Shown here one piece after another: positions 53,553 to 62,894 of a stretch of 64,000 bases of DNA. A program made the translations under genes and the position numbers. This DNA comes from Eubacteriales bacterium. Lineage in GTDB: Bacteria; Bacillota; Clostridia; Lachnospirales; Lachnospiraceae. The number at the start of each line of letters is the position of its first letter. Positions within the stretch are counted from its first letter, which is position 1. The notes under the pieces are model-generated. The model was given only the letters and a program-made list of their open reading frames with translations, was not told the origin of the DNA and did not search any database. The stretch is from NCBI GenBank assembly GCA_030539395.1, contig JAUNSC010000006.1, forward strand, positions 1-64,000, written 5' to 3'.

Positions 53553-54635
53553 ATGAATATGAAAGGTTCCGGAATCGGAGGCCAGGCGGTCATGGAAGGT
53601 GTTATGATGAAAAATGGTGACCGGTATGCGGTGGCGGTACGTAAACCGGATAAAGAAATTATTGTAAAGACATCAGAGTCACCGGCATTCATCAAAGGCA
53701 GGAAGGTGTTGTCACTTCCCTTTATAAGAGGAGTGTTCAGCTTTGTGGACTCTCTTGTGCTGGGAATGAAGACACTGACTTATTCTGCCGGATTCTTTGA
53801 TGACGAAGAAGAGGAAGCTGAAAAAGAACCGTCTAAACTGGAGAAGAAGATAGACAGTTTTCTTAATACAAAAAAGGGTATGGATATCCTGCTTGGGATT
53901 ACGGTGGCAATATCTATGGTCCTTGCAGTAGGAATATTTATGATACTGCCCTATATGGCATCTACATTGCTGAAGAATATCGGAGCATCTCAGAATGTGA
54001 TCGTTGTGGCAGAGGGTATTTTGAAAATAGTAATTTTTCTTCTGTATATTAAACTGATTTCTACGATGAAAGATATTCAGAGAGTATTTATGTATCACGG
54101 CGCCGAACATAAGTGCATCAACTGTATTGAACATGGGCTGGAGCTGAATGTGGAAAATGTTATGAAAAGTTCCAGAGAACATAAGCGCTGCGGTACAAGT
54201 TTTCTTCTGATCGTAATGATTGTCAGTGTGATTGCCCATATGTTTATCCGGGTGGATTCAAAGATTCTTGGTCTTGTGATCCGTGTCCTGCTTCTTCCTG
54301 TAATTGCGGGCATTTCTTATGAGTTTATCCGCCTGGCAGGCTGTTCGGAAAATAAACTGGTAAATCTTTTGAGCAAACCGGGAATGATGCTTCAGCGTCA
54401 GACAACAAGGGAACCTTCACCGGATATGGTAGAGGTGGCCATCGCCTCGGTGGAAGCGGTATTTGACTGGAAAAAATTTCTGAATGAAAATTTCGGAACA
54501 GATTATGAGATTGTGGAAAAAGAATATGTCTGCGGTGAAACGATCGTTCCGGGAACAGAGAAAGAACATATGACCACAAATAAGGCAGATGCGGAAAATA
54601 TTTCCGGCGGTGCGGCAGATGGTGCCGTTTCATGA
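53553..54635 (+). CDS. DUF1385 membrane protein
   Basis: A 360-residue protein. The N-terminus GGQAVMEGVMMKNGDRYAVA is the DUF1385 signature; helices follow at GITVAISMVLAVGIFMILPY and IVIFLLYIKLISTM, with the conserved FMYHGAEHKCINCIEHG that looks like a metal site. Function is unknown. In Firmicutes it regularly lies between rpmE and prmC, as here. ATG 53553 has GGAGG six bases upstream. The stop overlaps prmC (ATGA). Confidence 0.9.
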   Translation: MNMKGSGIGGQAVMEGVMMKNGDRYAVAVRKPDKEIIVKTSESPAFIKGRKVLSLPFIRGVFSFVDSLVLGMKTLTYSAGFFDDEEEEAEKEPSKLEKKIDSFLNTKKGMDILLGITVAISMVLAVGIFMILPYMASTLLKNIGASQNVIVVAEGILKIVIFLLYIKLISTMKDIQRVFMYHGAEHKCINCIEHGLELNVENVMKSSREHKRCGTSFLLIVMIVSVIAHMFIRVDSKILGLVIRVLLLPVIAGISYEFIRLAGCSENKLVNLLSKPGMMLQRQTTREPSPDMVEVAIASVEAVFDWKKFLNENFGTDYEIVEKEYVCGETIVPGTEKEHMTTNKADAENISGGAADGAVS

Positions 54636-55468
54636 ATTGTCGGGAACTTTTACAAAATGGCAGGAATTATCTGGAATCCTGTAATGTACCGGATTCGGAC
54701 GTTGACGCATGGTTGTTATTTGAGTTCGTCACAGGAATAGACCGGACACATTATTTTTTAAGACAGACGGAAGAATGCGATACTAAATGGCAGGAAAAAT
54801 ATGAGGAACTGATTGAAAAGCGTGGACAACACATACCGCTTCAGCATTTGACGGGACAGCAGGAATTTATGGGATTTCCTTTCAGGGTGAATGAACATGT
54901 GCTGATACCAAGACAGGACACAGAGCTTCTGGTAACAGAGGCTTTGAAAAGGATAAAAGCAGGAAACAGCGTACTTGATATGTGTACCGGTTCCGGCTGC
55001 ATTATTATCAGTCTGCAAAAATTATGCGGCAGTCCAAAGGGCAGGTATGTGGCAGTGGATATATCAGAAGAGGCGCTTTTGACGGCTGAGGAGAATGCAG
55101 CCGGTCTTGGAGCGGACGTGGAATTTGTCCGCAGTGATCTGTTTGAAAAAGTTGATGGAAGATATGATTGCATTGTATCAAATCCGCCTTATATAAAAAG
55201 CGGTGAAATAGGGAAACTGATGCCGGAGGTAAAAGATCATGAGCCGGTCCTTGCACTGGATGGCCTGGAGGATGGGCTGTACTTTTACAGAAGGATAATA
55301 AAAGATGCAGCCAGGTATCTGAAAAGCGGCGGATGGCTGTTGTTCGAAATTGGATTTGATCAGGGAAAAGCTGTGTCAGAGTTGATGGAAGAGCAGGGAT
55401 ACACTGAGCTGGAAATAAAGAAAGATTTGGCCGGGCTTGACCGGGTTGTGATTGGAAAAAGCCGATAG
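54632..55468 (+). CDS. prmC: Release factor glutamine methyltransferase
   Basis: A 278-residue SAM-dependent enzyme that methylates the GGQ glutamine of RF1 and RF2. An N-terminal helical domain ([20 protein letters not shown]) precedes the Rossmann part ([18 protein letters not shown]) and catalytic NPPY ([20 protein letters not shown]). It starts inside the DUF1385 stop (ATGA overlap) and precedes its substrate gene prfA by 11 bases. Confidence 0.95.
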   Translation: MNCRELLQNGRNYLESCNVPDSDVDAWLLFEFVTGIDRTHYFLRQTEECDTKWQEKYEELIEKRGQHIPLQHLTGQQEFMGFPFRVNEHVLIPRQDTELLVTEALKRIKAGNSVLDMCTGSGCIIISLQKLCGSPKGRYVAVDISEEALLTAEENAAGLGADVEFVRSDLFEKVDGRYDCIVSNPPYIKSGEIGKLMPEVKDHEPVLALDGLEDGLYFYRRIIKDAARYLKSGGWLLFEIGFDQGKAVSELMEEQGYTELEIKKDLAGLDRVVIGKSR

Positions 55469-55479
55469 GAGGAAGAGAA

Positions 55480-56553
55480 ATGTTTGATAAACTGGAGGAT
55501 TTGCTGGTTCGATTTGAAGAACTTCTCAATGAATTGAATGAGCCTGGGGTGGCAGCTGATGCCGCTCGTTTTCAGAAACTCATGAAGGAGCAGAGCAGCC
55601 TGCAGCCCATTGTAGATGCATATAAGGAGTATAAAGATTGTAAGCAGACGGTGGAAGACAGCCTTTCCATGCTGGAGAGTGAGTCGGATGAAGAAATGCG
55701 GGAACTTTTAAAGGATGAGCTGAATACAGCAAAGGCCCGTATTACAGAGCTGGAGACAGAATTGAAAATTCTTCTTCTTCCGAAGGACCCGAATGATGAC
55801 AAAAACGTTATTGTGGAAATCCGCGCCGGAGCAGGCGGAGATGAAGCTGCGCTTTTTGCAGCGGAAATGTATCGTCTGTATGTAAAATATGCGGAAAAAC
55901 GCCGATGGAAAGTGGAAATGATGAATGCTGATGAAATTGGCATCGGAGGCATGAAGGAAGTCAATTTCATGATAAGCGGAGTTGGTGCATATTCCAGATT
56001 AAAATATGAGAGCGGTGTTCACCGTGTACAGCGTGTTCCGGAAACAGAATCCGGCGGAAGAATTCATACATCGACGATCACGGTGGCAGTGATGCCGGAA
56101 GTAGAAGATGTGGATGTCGTAATTGACGAGAAAGATATCCGCATAGACGTTATGCGTGCCTCCGGAAACGGCGGCCAGTGTGTCAATACGACAGACTCCG
56201 CAGTCAGACTGACCCACTATCCCACAGGAATCGTGGTGTACAGCCAGACAGAAAAATCTCAGCTGCAGAATAAGGCGAAGGCATTTGCCCTGCTGCGTGC
56301 AAAACTTTATGATATTGAGCAACAGAAAGCTCATGATGCTGAGGCGGAACTCCGGAGAAGCCAGATTGGTACCGGTGACCGTTCAGAAAAGATCCGTACT
56401 TACAACTTCCCCCAGGGCCGCGTGACAGATCATAGAATCAAACTTACCTTGTATAAGCTGGATTCTGTCATGAACGGAGATATCGATGAGCTGCTGGACA
56501 GCCTGATCGCGGCAGACCAGGCGGCGAAGCTTGTTAAAATGAATGAGGAATAA
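55480..56553 (+). CDS. prfA: Peptide chain release factor 1
   Basis: A 357-residue class I release factor reading UAA and UAG. The catalytic loop [18 protein letters not shown] (GGQ near 230) is intact, as are the PCRF domain ([18 protein letters not shown]) and [25 protein letters not shown] precedes the ATG. It ends the rpmE-DUF1385-prmC-prfA block. Confidence 0.97.
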   Translation: MFDKLEDLLVRFEELLNELNEPGVAADAARFQKLMKEQSSLQPIVDAYKEYKDCKQTVEDSLSMLESESDEEMRELLKDELNTAKARITELETELKILLLPKDPNDDKNVIVEIRAGAGGDEAALFAAEMYRLYVKYAEKRRWKVEMMNADEIGIGGMKEVNFMISGVGAYSRLKYESGVHRVQRVPETESGGRIHTSTITVAVMPEVEDVDVVIDEKDIRIDVMRASGNGGQCVNTTDSAVRLTHYPTGIVVYSQTEKSQLQNKAKAFALLRAKLYDIEQQKAHDAEAELRRSQIGTGDRSEKIRTYNFPQGRVTDHRIKLTLYKLDSVMNGDIDELLDSLIAADQAAKLVKMNEE

Positions 56554-56586
56554 AGGATCGGGTTCAATAATTCATAATGATGTAAG

Positions 56587-56628
56587 AGCCTTCTGTGAAA
56601 GTACAAATCACGGGAGGCTATTTTATTA
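56587..56628 (+). terminator. Terminator after prfA
   Basis: AGCCTTCTGTGA pairs with TCACGGGAGGCT (12 pairs, two T-G) around AAGTACAAA, followed by ATTTTATTA. Confidence 0.78.
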
Positions 56629-56745
56629 TGGATATTATGGAAAGAGAGAAAATTATCACTCAATTATGGCTGCGGGCAGACATTAAGTTTTGAAGATAAC
56701 AGGACAATGTTGTTCAGTGCACGTCAAAATTTTTTCGAGAAACAC

Positions 56746-56774
56746 TTGCGTTTATGTGATTTATATGATACAAT
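56746..56774 (+). promoter_or_regulatory. Promoter of the DUF5688 gene
   Basis: TTGCGT (56746-56751), a 17-base spacer and TACAAT (56769-56774). The 311 bases between prfA and DUF5688 hold, in order, the prfA terminator, this promoter and the palindrome at 56804. Confidence 0.6.
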
Positions 56775-56803
56775 TAGTGACACAAAACTTCTTGATTCAA
56801 ATC

Positions 56804-56817
56804 TGTGCGATCGCACA
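56804..56817. promoter_or_regulatory. 14-base perfect palindrome, possible operator
   Basis: TGTGCGATCGCACA lies about 25 bases past the predicted start of the DUF5688 transcript and is perfectly symmetric. It could be a repressor site; no regulator gene is adjacent. Confidence 0.45.
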
Positions 56818-56864
56818 AAATTTCCAAAAGTTTTATAAAATGAAGAGAAAGGGTGAATGTCTAT

Positions 56865-57743
56865 TTGAAGTATGAAGAGTTTATGGTATCTGTAAAGGCG
56901 GCAACGGAGGAAAGACTGGGAGAGGATGTGCAGGTACAGTTGCACAGAATCACAAAAAACAATTCGGTTGTTCTCGACGGGATGTCTATACGCAGAGAAG
57001 GAAATGGGATAGCTCCTACAATTTATCTGAATGACTTCTACCGGGATTATCAGGACGGGGCGGATATGTCGGAAATATTGGATGCGGTAGAAAAAATTTA
57101 TGAGAAAAGTCTTGAAAATGCTTCCTTTGATGGGGACTTTTATATGGATTTTGAAAATGTCAGGAAACATCTTGCCTGCCGGATCATCAACAGAGAAAGA
57201 AACAGTGAGCTTTTGAAAAAGATACCGCACAGGGATTTCCTGGATCTTGCAGCAGTGGTTTATTATTACTTTGAGAATGATCAAATGGGGACAGGCACAA
57301 TCCTGGTACATGACAGCCATTTGAAGAACTGGCAGGTAGATGCGCAGGAACTGCTGGAAATTGCAAGGGAAAATACCAGAAAATTATTACCGGAGGAATT
57401 TGTGAGCATGCGGCAGCTTCTGGAGAAATATCATGTATTATCGGAAGAAGACACGCAGGAGAACAGTATGTATGTTTTAACAAATAAGGGGAACTGGTTC
57501 GGGGCCGTATATATGATGTATGACTGCATTCTTGAGAAGATAGGAGAAAAGCTGGAGACAGATTTCTGGATACTTCCCAGCAGTATTCATGAATGCATTA
57601 TTGTTCCTGTCAAAATCAGTATGACGAAACAGGGATTGGAGGAGATGGTCAGGGAAATCAACCGCAGTGAGGTGGATGAAGAAGAATTCCTTTCAGACCG
57701 GGTATACTTGTATCAGAGGGATGTTCACCGGCTTCGGATGTAA
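56865..57743 (+). CDS. DUF5688 family protein
   Basis: A protein of about 292 residues in a family that Lachnospiraceae carry in several copies (DUF5688); function unknown. It has no signal peptide or membrane helix. Blocks such as RIINRERNSELLKKIPHRDF, FLDLAAVVYYYFENDQMGTG and WILPSSIHECIIVPVK match the family pattern. The start is uncertain: GTG 56853 overlaps the AAAGGG that would be its ribosome site, so I prefer TTG 56865 at a long spacing of eleven bases. Confidence 0.8.
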   Translation: MKYEEFMVSVKAATEERLGEDVQVQLHRITKNNSVVLDGMSIRREGNGIAPTIYLNDFYRDYQDGADMSEILDAVEKIYEKSLENASFDGDFYMDFENVRKHLACRIINRERNSELLKKIPHRDFLDLAAVVYYYFENDQMGTGTILVHDSHLKNWQVDAQELLEIARENTRKLLPEEFVSMRQLLEKYHVLSEEDTQENSMYVLTNKGNWFGAVYMMYDCILEKIGEKLETDFWILPSSIHECIIVPVKISMTKQGLEEMVREINRSEVDEEEFLSDRVYLYQRDVHRLRM

Positions 57744-57755
57744 AAAGACTTCAGG

Positions 57756-57793
57756 GCACAAAAGTCAGGGAGCCATTCCTTGACTTTTTGTGC
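57756..57793 (+). terminator. Terminator after the DUF5688 gene
   Basis: GCACAAAAGTCAGGGA pairs with TCCTTGACTTTTTGTGC (one bulge, one G-T) around GCCAT. Its 3' arm contains the -35 box of the tRNA promoter. Confidence 0.75.
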
Positions 57794-57808
57794 AATTTGT
57801 AGTATTGT
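57780..57808 (+). promoter_or_regulatory. Promoter of the tRNA-Arg gene
   Basis: TTGACT (57780-57785), a 17-base spacer and TATTGT (57803-57808). The -35 lies in the 3' arm of the preceding terminator. Confidence 0.65.
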
Positions 57809-57836
57809 ATTAAAGACGATGTACAGGATAGAGTAT

Positions 57837-57909
57837 GCACCTGTAGCTCAGGGGATAGAGCAGTGGTTTCCGGTACCACGTGTCGGGGGTTCGAATCCCT
57901 CCAGGTGTG
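57837..57909 (+). tRNA. tRNA-Arg (anticodon CCG)
   Basis: A full cloverleaf: acceptor GCACCTG/CAGGTGT (closing G-T pair), D-arm GCTC/GAGC, anticodon stem GTGGT/ACCAC with loop TTCCGGT (anticodon CCG at 57870-57872), variable GTGTC, T-arm GGGGG/CCCTC with loop TTCGAAT, discriminator G. The CCA end is not encoded. It reads CGG codons. Confidence 0.93.
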
Positions 57910-57949
57910 CTGATGTGACAAATGAGAAAATAAGAACGGAGGAAAAGTA

Positions 57950-58996
57950 ATGGACAATATCAGAGAATGGATTTCCGATAATCTGCGTTACATTTTGCTG
58001 GGTCTGGCACTTGTCCTTGTGCTGGCAGTTGCCATTCTTGGTATCAGGGCAATTACAAATATTGCAGGCGGCGGAATATCTTCTCAGCCCAAACAGACAG
58101 AAGCAGAGACGGAAACAGATGCTGCCGATGATACGATTGTAGAAACGAACAGTCAGAGTGACACGGCAGGAAGTTCACTTGTACAGAATGACGGCAAAGT
58201 ACTTACGACTATGACATCCTACTATTCTGCAAGGACAAACGGCGATACGGAAACTTTAAAAAAGATTGACCCGTCCATGGATGAGCAGGAGCAGACAAAT
58301 CTTACCAACAGTTATGTGGAAAGTTACAGCAATATTAAGACCTACTCCAAAGAAGGACCGACATCCGGAAACTATGTGGTTTATGTATGTTATGACGGTA
58401 AGGTAAAAGACATTGATACGCTGGTTCCGAGCCTGACACAGTTTTATCTGAAAACGAACGAAGAAGGCAGTCTGTATATTGCGGATGTCTCGGGAGACGC
58501 ACAGGCGGAACAGTTTGTGGAGGATACCAGAAAGAGCAGTGAAGTGCAGAATCTGATTGATGAGGTGGCTCAGAAATGTGAAGCGGCTGAGAATTCAGAT
58601 CCGGCTTTAAAGGAATTTATGCAGCAGTACGGCAATTCTCAGAGCAGTTCTGATGAAACGCAGGAAAGTCAGAATACGGAAATGGTTGCTACTGATGAAT
58701 GTAATGTCCGTGCAGAGGCAAATACAGACTGTGAAGTATATGACACATTGACAATCGGTCAGACAGTTACGGTAATCGCTCAGAGAGATGACGGTTGGAC
58801 AGAGATTGATTATAATGGTCAAAGTGCGTATGTAAGCAGCGAGTTCCTTGCAACACCTGAGGCAGCCCAGTCTGAGGCGGAAGCAGAGTATTTTGCTCCG
58901 GCAGCCAGTGATGACGGTTCCGGGACAGATGATGGTTCCTATGATGACGGAAGTTACAGCGATCAGGGAACATATGATGATGGAACAGCTTATTAA
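57950..58996 (+). CDS. Membrane-anchored SH3-domain protein
   Basis: A 348-residue protein. One N-terminal helix (YILLGLALVLVLAVAILG) is followed by a Thr/Asp/Glu-rich linker, a globular part of NTF2-like type (MTSYYSARTNGDTETLKKID), an SH3_3 bacterial domain (CNVRAEANTDCEVYDTLTIG, WTEIDYNGQSAYVSSEFLA) that may bind the cell wall, and an Asp/Gly/Tyr-rich tail (GSGTDDGSYDDGSYSDQGTY). Ribosome site GGAGG is present. A cell-surface role is likely; a specific function is not known. Confidence 0.82.
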   Translation: MDNIREWISDNLRYILLGLALVLVLAVAILGIRAITNIAGGGISSQPKQTEAETETDAADDTIVETNSQSDTAGSSLVQNDGKVLTTMTSYYSARTNGDTETLKKIDPSMDEQEQTNLTNSYVESYSNIKTYSKEGPTSGNYVVYVCYDGKVKDIDTLVPSLTQFYLKTNEEGSLYIADVSGDAQAEQFVEDTRKSSEVQNLIDEVAQKCEAAENSDPALKEFMQQYGNSQSSSDETQESQNTEMVATDECNVRAEANTDCEVYDTLTIGQTVTVIAQRDDGWTEIDYNGQSAYVSSEFLATPEAAQSEAEAEYFAPAASDDGSGTDDGSYDDGSYSDQGTYDDGTAY

Positions 58997-59035
58997 TTAT
59001 TAAAAAAATGAATCAGTACTATCTATATTATTCGC

Positions 59036-60488
<1,453 letters not shown>

Positions 60489-60521
60489 GATATCGCCTGA
60501 ATAAGAGTGCAGCAGATGTAT

Positions 60522-60560
60522 AACCCCTGTGGATAGAAATCCATGGGGGTTGGTTTTTTT
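60522..60560 (+). terminator. Terminator after gdhA
   Basis: AACCCC-TGTGGAT pairs with ATCCATG-GGGTT around AGAA, followed by GGTTTTTTT, 33 bases past the stop. Confidence 0.85.
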
Positions 60561-60627
60561 AGAAAGTTTTCTGTTTTTTTCTTTGAAACAGGATATGTGA
60601 AACAGGGCGAAGCAACGATATTTTTTC

Positions 60628-60656
60628 TTGACAACAGGAACGAAAAGGACAATAAT
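60628..60656 (+). promoter_or_regulatory. Promoter of ilvE
   Basis: A perfect TTGACA (60628-60633), a 17-base spacer and AATAAT (60651-60656). The leader to ilvE is only about 25 bases, so no T-box or leader peptide precedes this gene. Confidence 0.7.
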
Positions 60657-60687
60657 TATCAGTAAGGTTAAACAGGAGGATGAAAAA

Positions 60688-61758
60688 ATGTTAGATATCA
60701 AAATCACAAAAACAACGAACCCCAAACCGCTTCCGACAGAGGACAATCCCCTGGTATTTGGAACTATCTTTACAGATCATATGTATGTAATGGAATACAC
60801 AAAAGGTCAGGGATGGCATGATCCGGAAATTATGCCGTATCAGCCGATTGTGCTTGATCCGTCTGCAATGGTATTCCACTATGGTCAGGAGATGTTCGAA
60901 GGACTGAAAGCATATAAGACAGAAGATGGCAGAATTTTGCTGTTCCGTCCGGACAAAAACATTGAACGTGCAAATAATTCTAATAAACGTCTGATGATTC
61001 CGGAGATTCCGGAAGACGATTTTCTGAACGGTGTAAAAACTCTGGTAAAACTGGACCAGGCATGGATTCCTACAAAGCCGGGTACTTCTCTTTATATCAG
61101 ACCGTTTGTTATTGCTACAGACCCGTTCCTGGGTGTACGTCCGTCTGATACTTATAAATTTATCATTATCCTTTCCCCGGTTGGCGCATATTATCCGGAA
61201 GGACTTGATCCGGTAAAAATCTGGATAGAGGATGAATATGTACGTGCGGTAAGAGGCGGTATCGGAGAAGCAAAGACAGGCGGAAATTATGTAGCATCCC
61301 TTGCAGCTCAGATTAAAGCTCATGAAGAGGGATATTCACAGGTTCTGTGGCTGGACGGCGTTGAAAGAAAATATATCGAAGAAGTCGGTGCCATGAATAT
61401 CTTCTTTAAAATTAATGGTACTGTAGTTACCCCGAAGCTGAACGGAAGTATTCTTCCGGGTGTTACAAGGAATACCTGTGTGGCACTTTGCAAAGAATGG
61501 GGACTCCCCACAGAAGAACGCAGAATTTCTGTGGATGAGCTGGTGGAAGCTGCGAAGAACGGCACACTGGAAGAAGTATGGGGCAGCGGTACAGCGGCAG
61601 TTATTTCTCCGGTTGGTCATCTCCGTTATGAAAATGATGTATTCCAGATTAAAGATGGAGGAATCGGACCGGTAAGCCAGAAGCTTTATGATACGGTAAC
61701 AGGCATTCAGTTGGGTAAGATCGAAGATACCCACGGATGGACAGTTGAAGTAAAATAA
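60688..61758 (+). CDS. ilvE: Branched-chain amino acid aminotransferase
   Basis: A 356-residue fold-type IV PLP enzyme of the long (eukaryote-like/BCAT2) group. Blocks: MVFHYGQEMFEGLKAYKTED, IRPFVIATDPFLGV, the PLP-lysine region GGIGEAKTGGNYVASLAAQI and KYIEEVGAMNIFFKINGTVV. It makes or breaks down Val, Leu and Ile with 2-oxoglutarate and glutamate, which fits its place beside gdhA. ATG 60688 has AGGAGG eight or nine bases upstream. Confidence 0.95.
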   Translation: MLDIKITKTTNPKPLPTEDNPLVFGTIFTDHMYVMEYTKGQGWHDPEIMPYQPIVLDPSAMVFHYGQEMFEGLKAYKTEDGRILLFRPDKNIERANNSNKRLMIPEIPEDDFLNGVKTLVKLDQAWIPTKPGTSLYIRPFVIATDPFLGVRPSDTYKFIIILSPVGAYYPEGLDPVKIWIEDEYVRAVRGGIGEAKTGGNYVASLAAQIKAHEEGYSQVLWLDGVERKYIEEVGAMNIFFKINGTVVTPKLNGSILPGVTRNTCVALCKEWGLPTEERRISVDELVEAAKNGTLEEVWGSGTAAVISPVGHLRYENDVFQIKDGGIGPVSQKLYDTVTGIQLGKIEDTHGWTVEVK

Positions 61759-61772
61759 AAAGAAAAGTATTG

Positions 61773-61812
61773 AAACAGTCCTGTTTCTGATCCAGATACA
61801 GGGCTGTTTTTC
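61773..61812 (+). terminator. Terminator after ilvE
   Basis: AAACAGTCCTGT pairs with ACAGGGCTGTTT (12 pairs, one T-G) followed by TTT. Confidence 0.82.
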
Positions 61813-61824
61813 ATAAGGAGTGTT

Positions 61825-62880
61825 ATGTACAGAGAACATACAAAGACAGTGAAAATTGGTGACAGGGTGATCGGCGGCGGAAATCCGATTTTAATCCAGT
61901 CTATGACAAACACAAAAACAGAGGATGTGGCTGCAACGGTAGCGCAGATCCGGAAACTGACTGCGGCGGGATGTGAGATTATAAGATGCACGGTTCCAAC
62001 TGAAGAAGCAGCAAAAGCAATTGCTGAAATTAAAAAACAGATTTCTATTCCATTGGTGGCTGACATTCATTTTGATTATAAAATGGCAATTGCAGCCATG
62101 GAAAATGGAGCCGATAAAATCCGCATCAATCCGGGTAACATTGGAAGTAAAGACAGGGTAAAAGCAGTTGTGGACGCTGCAAGAGAGCGTAATATTCCTA
62201 TCCGTGTGGGGGTAAACAGCGGATCTCTGGAAAAAGAACTGGTAAAAAAGTATAATGGTGTAACAGCAGAGGGAATTGTGGAAAGCGCACTGGACAAAGT
62301 TCATATTATAGAAGATTTGGGATATGACAATCTGGTCATCAGTATAAAATCCTCTGATGTAATGATGTGTGTAAGAGCACATGAATTAATAGCGGAAAAG
62401 ACAGCTTACCCCCTTCATGTGGGAATTACAGAAGCGGGAACACTGATGTCCGGCAATATAAAATCAGCCGTCGGTCTGGGGCTTATCCTGTCTCAGGGAA
62501 TTGGCGATACAATCCGTGTATCTCTTACGGGTGATCCTGTGGAGGAAATCAAATCAGCAAAGCTGATCCTTCGTACGCTCGGACTTAGAAAAGGCGGAAT
62601 AGAAGTGGTATCCTGCCCAACCTGCGGGCGTACCAGTATAGATCTTATCGGTCTTGCCAATAAGGTGGAAAATATGGTGGCAGATATTCCTCTGGATATC
62701 AAAGTGGCAGTTATGGGATGTGTAGTAAACGGACCGGGAGAGGCAAAAGAGGCAGATATTGGCATTGCCGGAGGAAAGGGCGAAGGGCTTTTGATTAAAA
62801 AGGGCGAGGTTGTAAAGAAACTTCCTGAAGATCAGCTTCTGGCAGCCCTGAGGGAAGAATTGCTGAACTGGGAAAAATAA
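61825..62880 (+). CDS. ispG: 4-hydroxy-3-methylbut-2-en-1-yl diphosphate synthase
   Basis: A 351-residue Fe-S enzyme of the MEP isoprenoid pathway (GcpE). The TIM-barrel start NPILIQSMTNTKTEDVAATV and the C-terminal cluster cysteines (SCPTCGRTS and MGCVVNGPGEAKEADIGIAG) are intact. It reduces ME-cPP to HMBPP using flavodoxin or ferredoxin. It is followed by polC at 14 bases, whereas dxr and rseP of the same pathway group lie in the 26-28 kb operon. Confidence 0.96.
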   Translation: MYREHTKTVKIGDRVIGGGNPILIQSMTNTKTEDVAATVAQIRKLTAAGCEIIRCTVPTEEAAKAIAEIKKQISIPLVADIHFDYKMAIAAMENGADKIRINPGNIGSKDRVKAVVDAARERNIPIRVGVNSGSLEKELVKKYNGVTAEGIVESALDKVHIIEDLGYDNLVISIKSSDVMMCVRAHELIAEKTAYPLHVGITEAGTLMSGNIKSAVGLGLILSQGIGDTIRVSLTGDPVEEIKSAKLILRTLGLRKGGIEVVSCPTCGRTSIDLIGLANKVENMVADIPLDIKVAVMGCVVNGPGEAKEADIGIAGGKGEGLLIKKGEVVKKLPEDQLLAALREELLNWEK

Positions 62881-62894
62881 AAGATGAGGTATGT

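Noticed and set aside
56628-56693. Small ORF (21 codons) after prfA with an apparent GGGAGG ribosome site
   Set aside because: The GGGAGG is the 3' arm of the prfA terminator hairpin, and the ATG lies in its T-rich tail.
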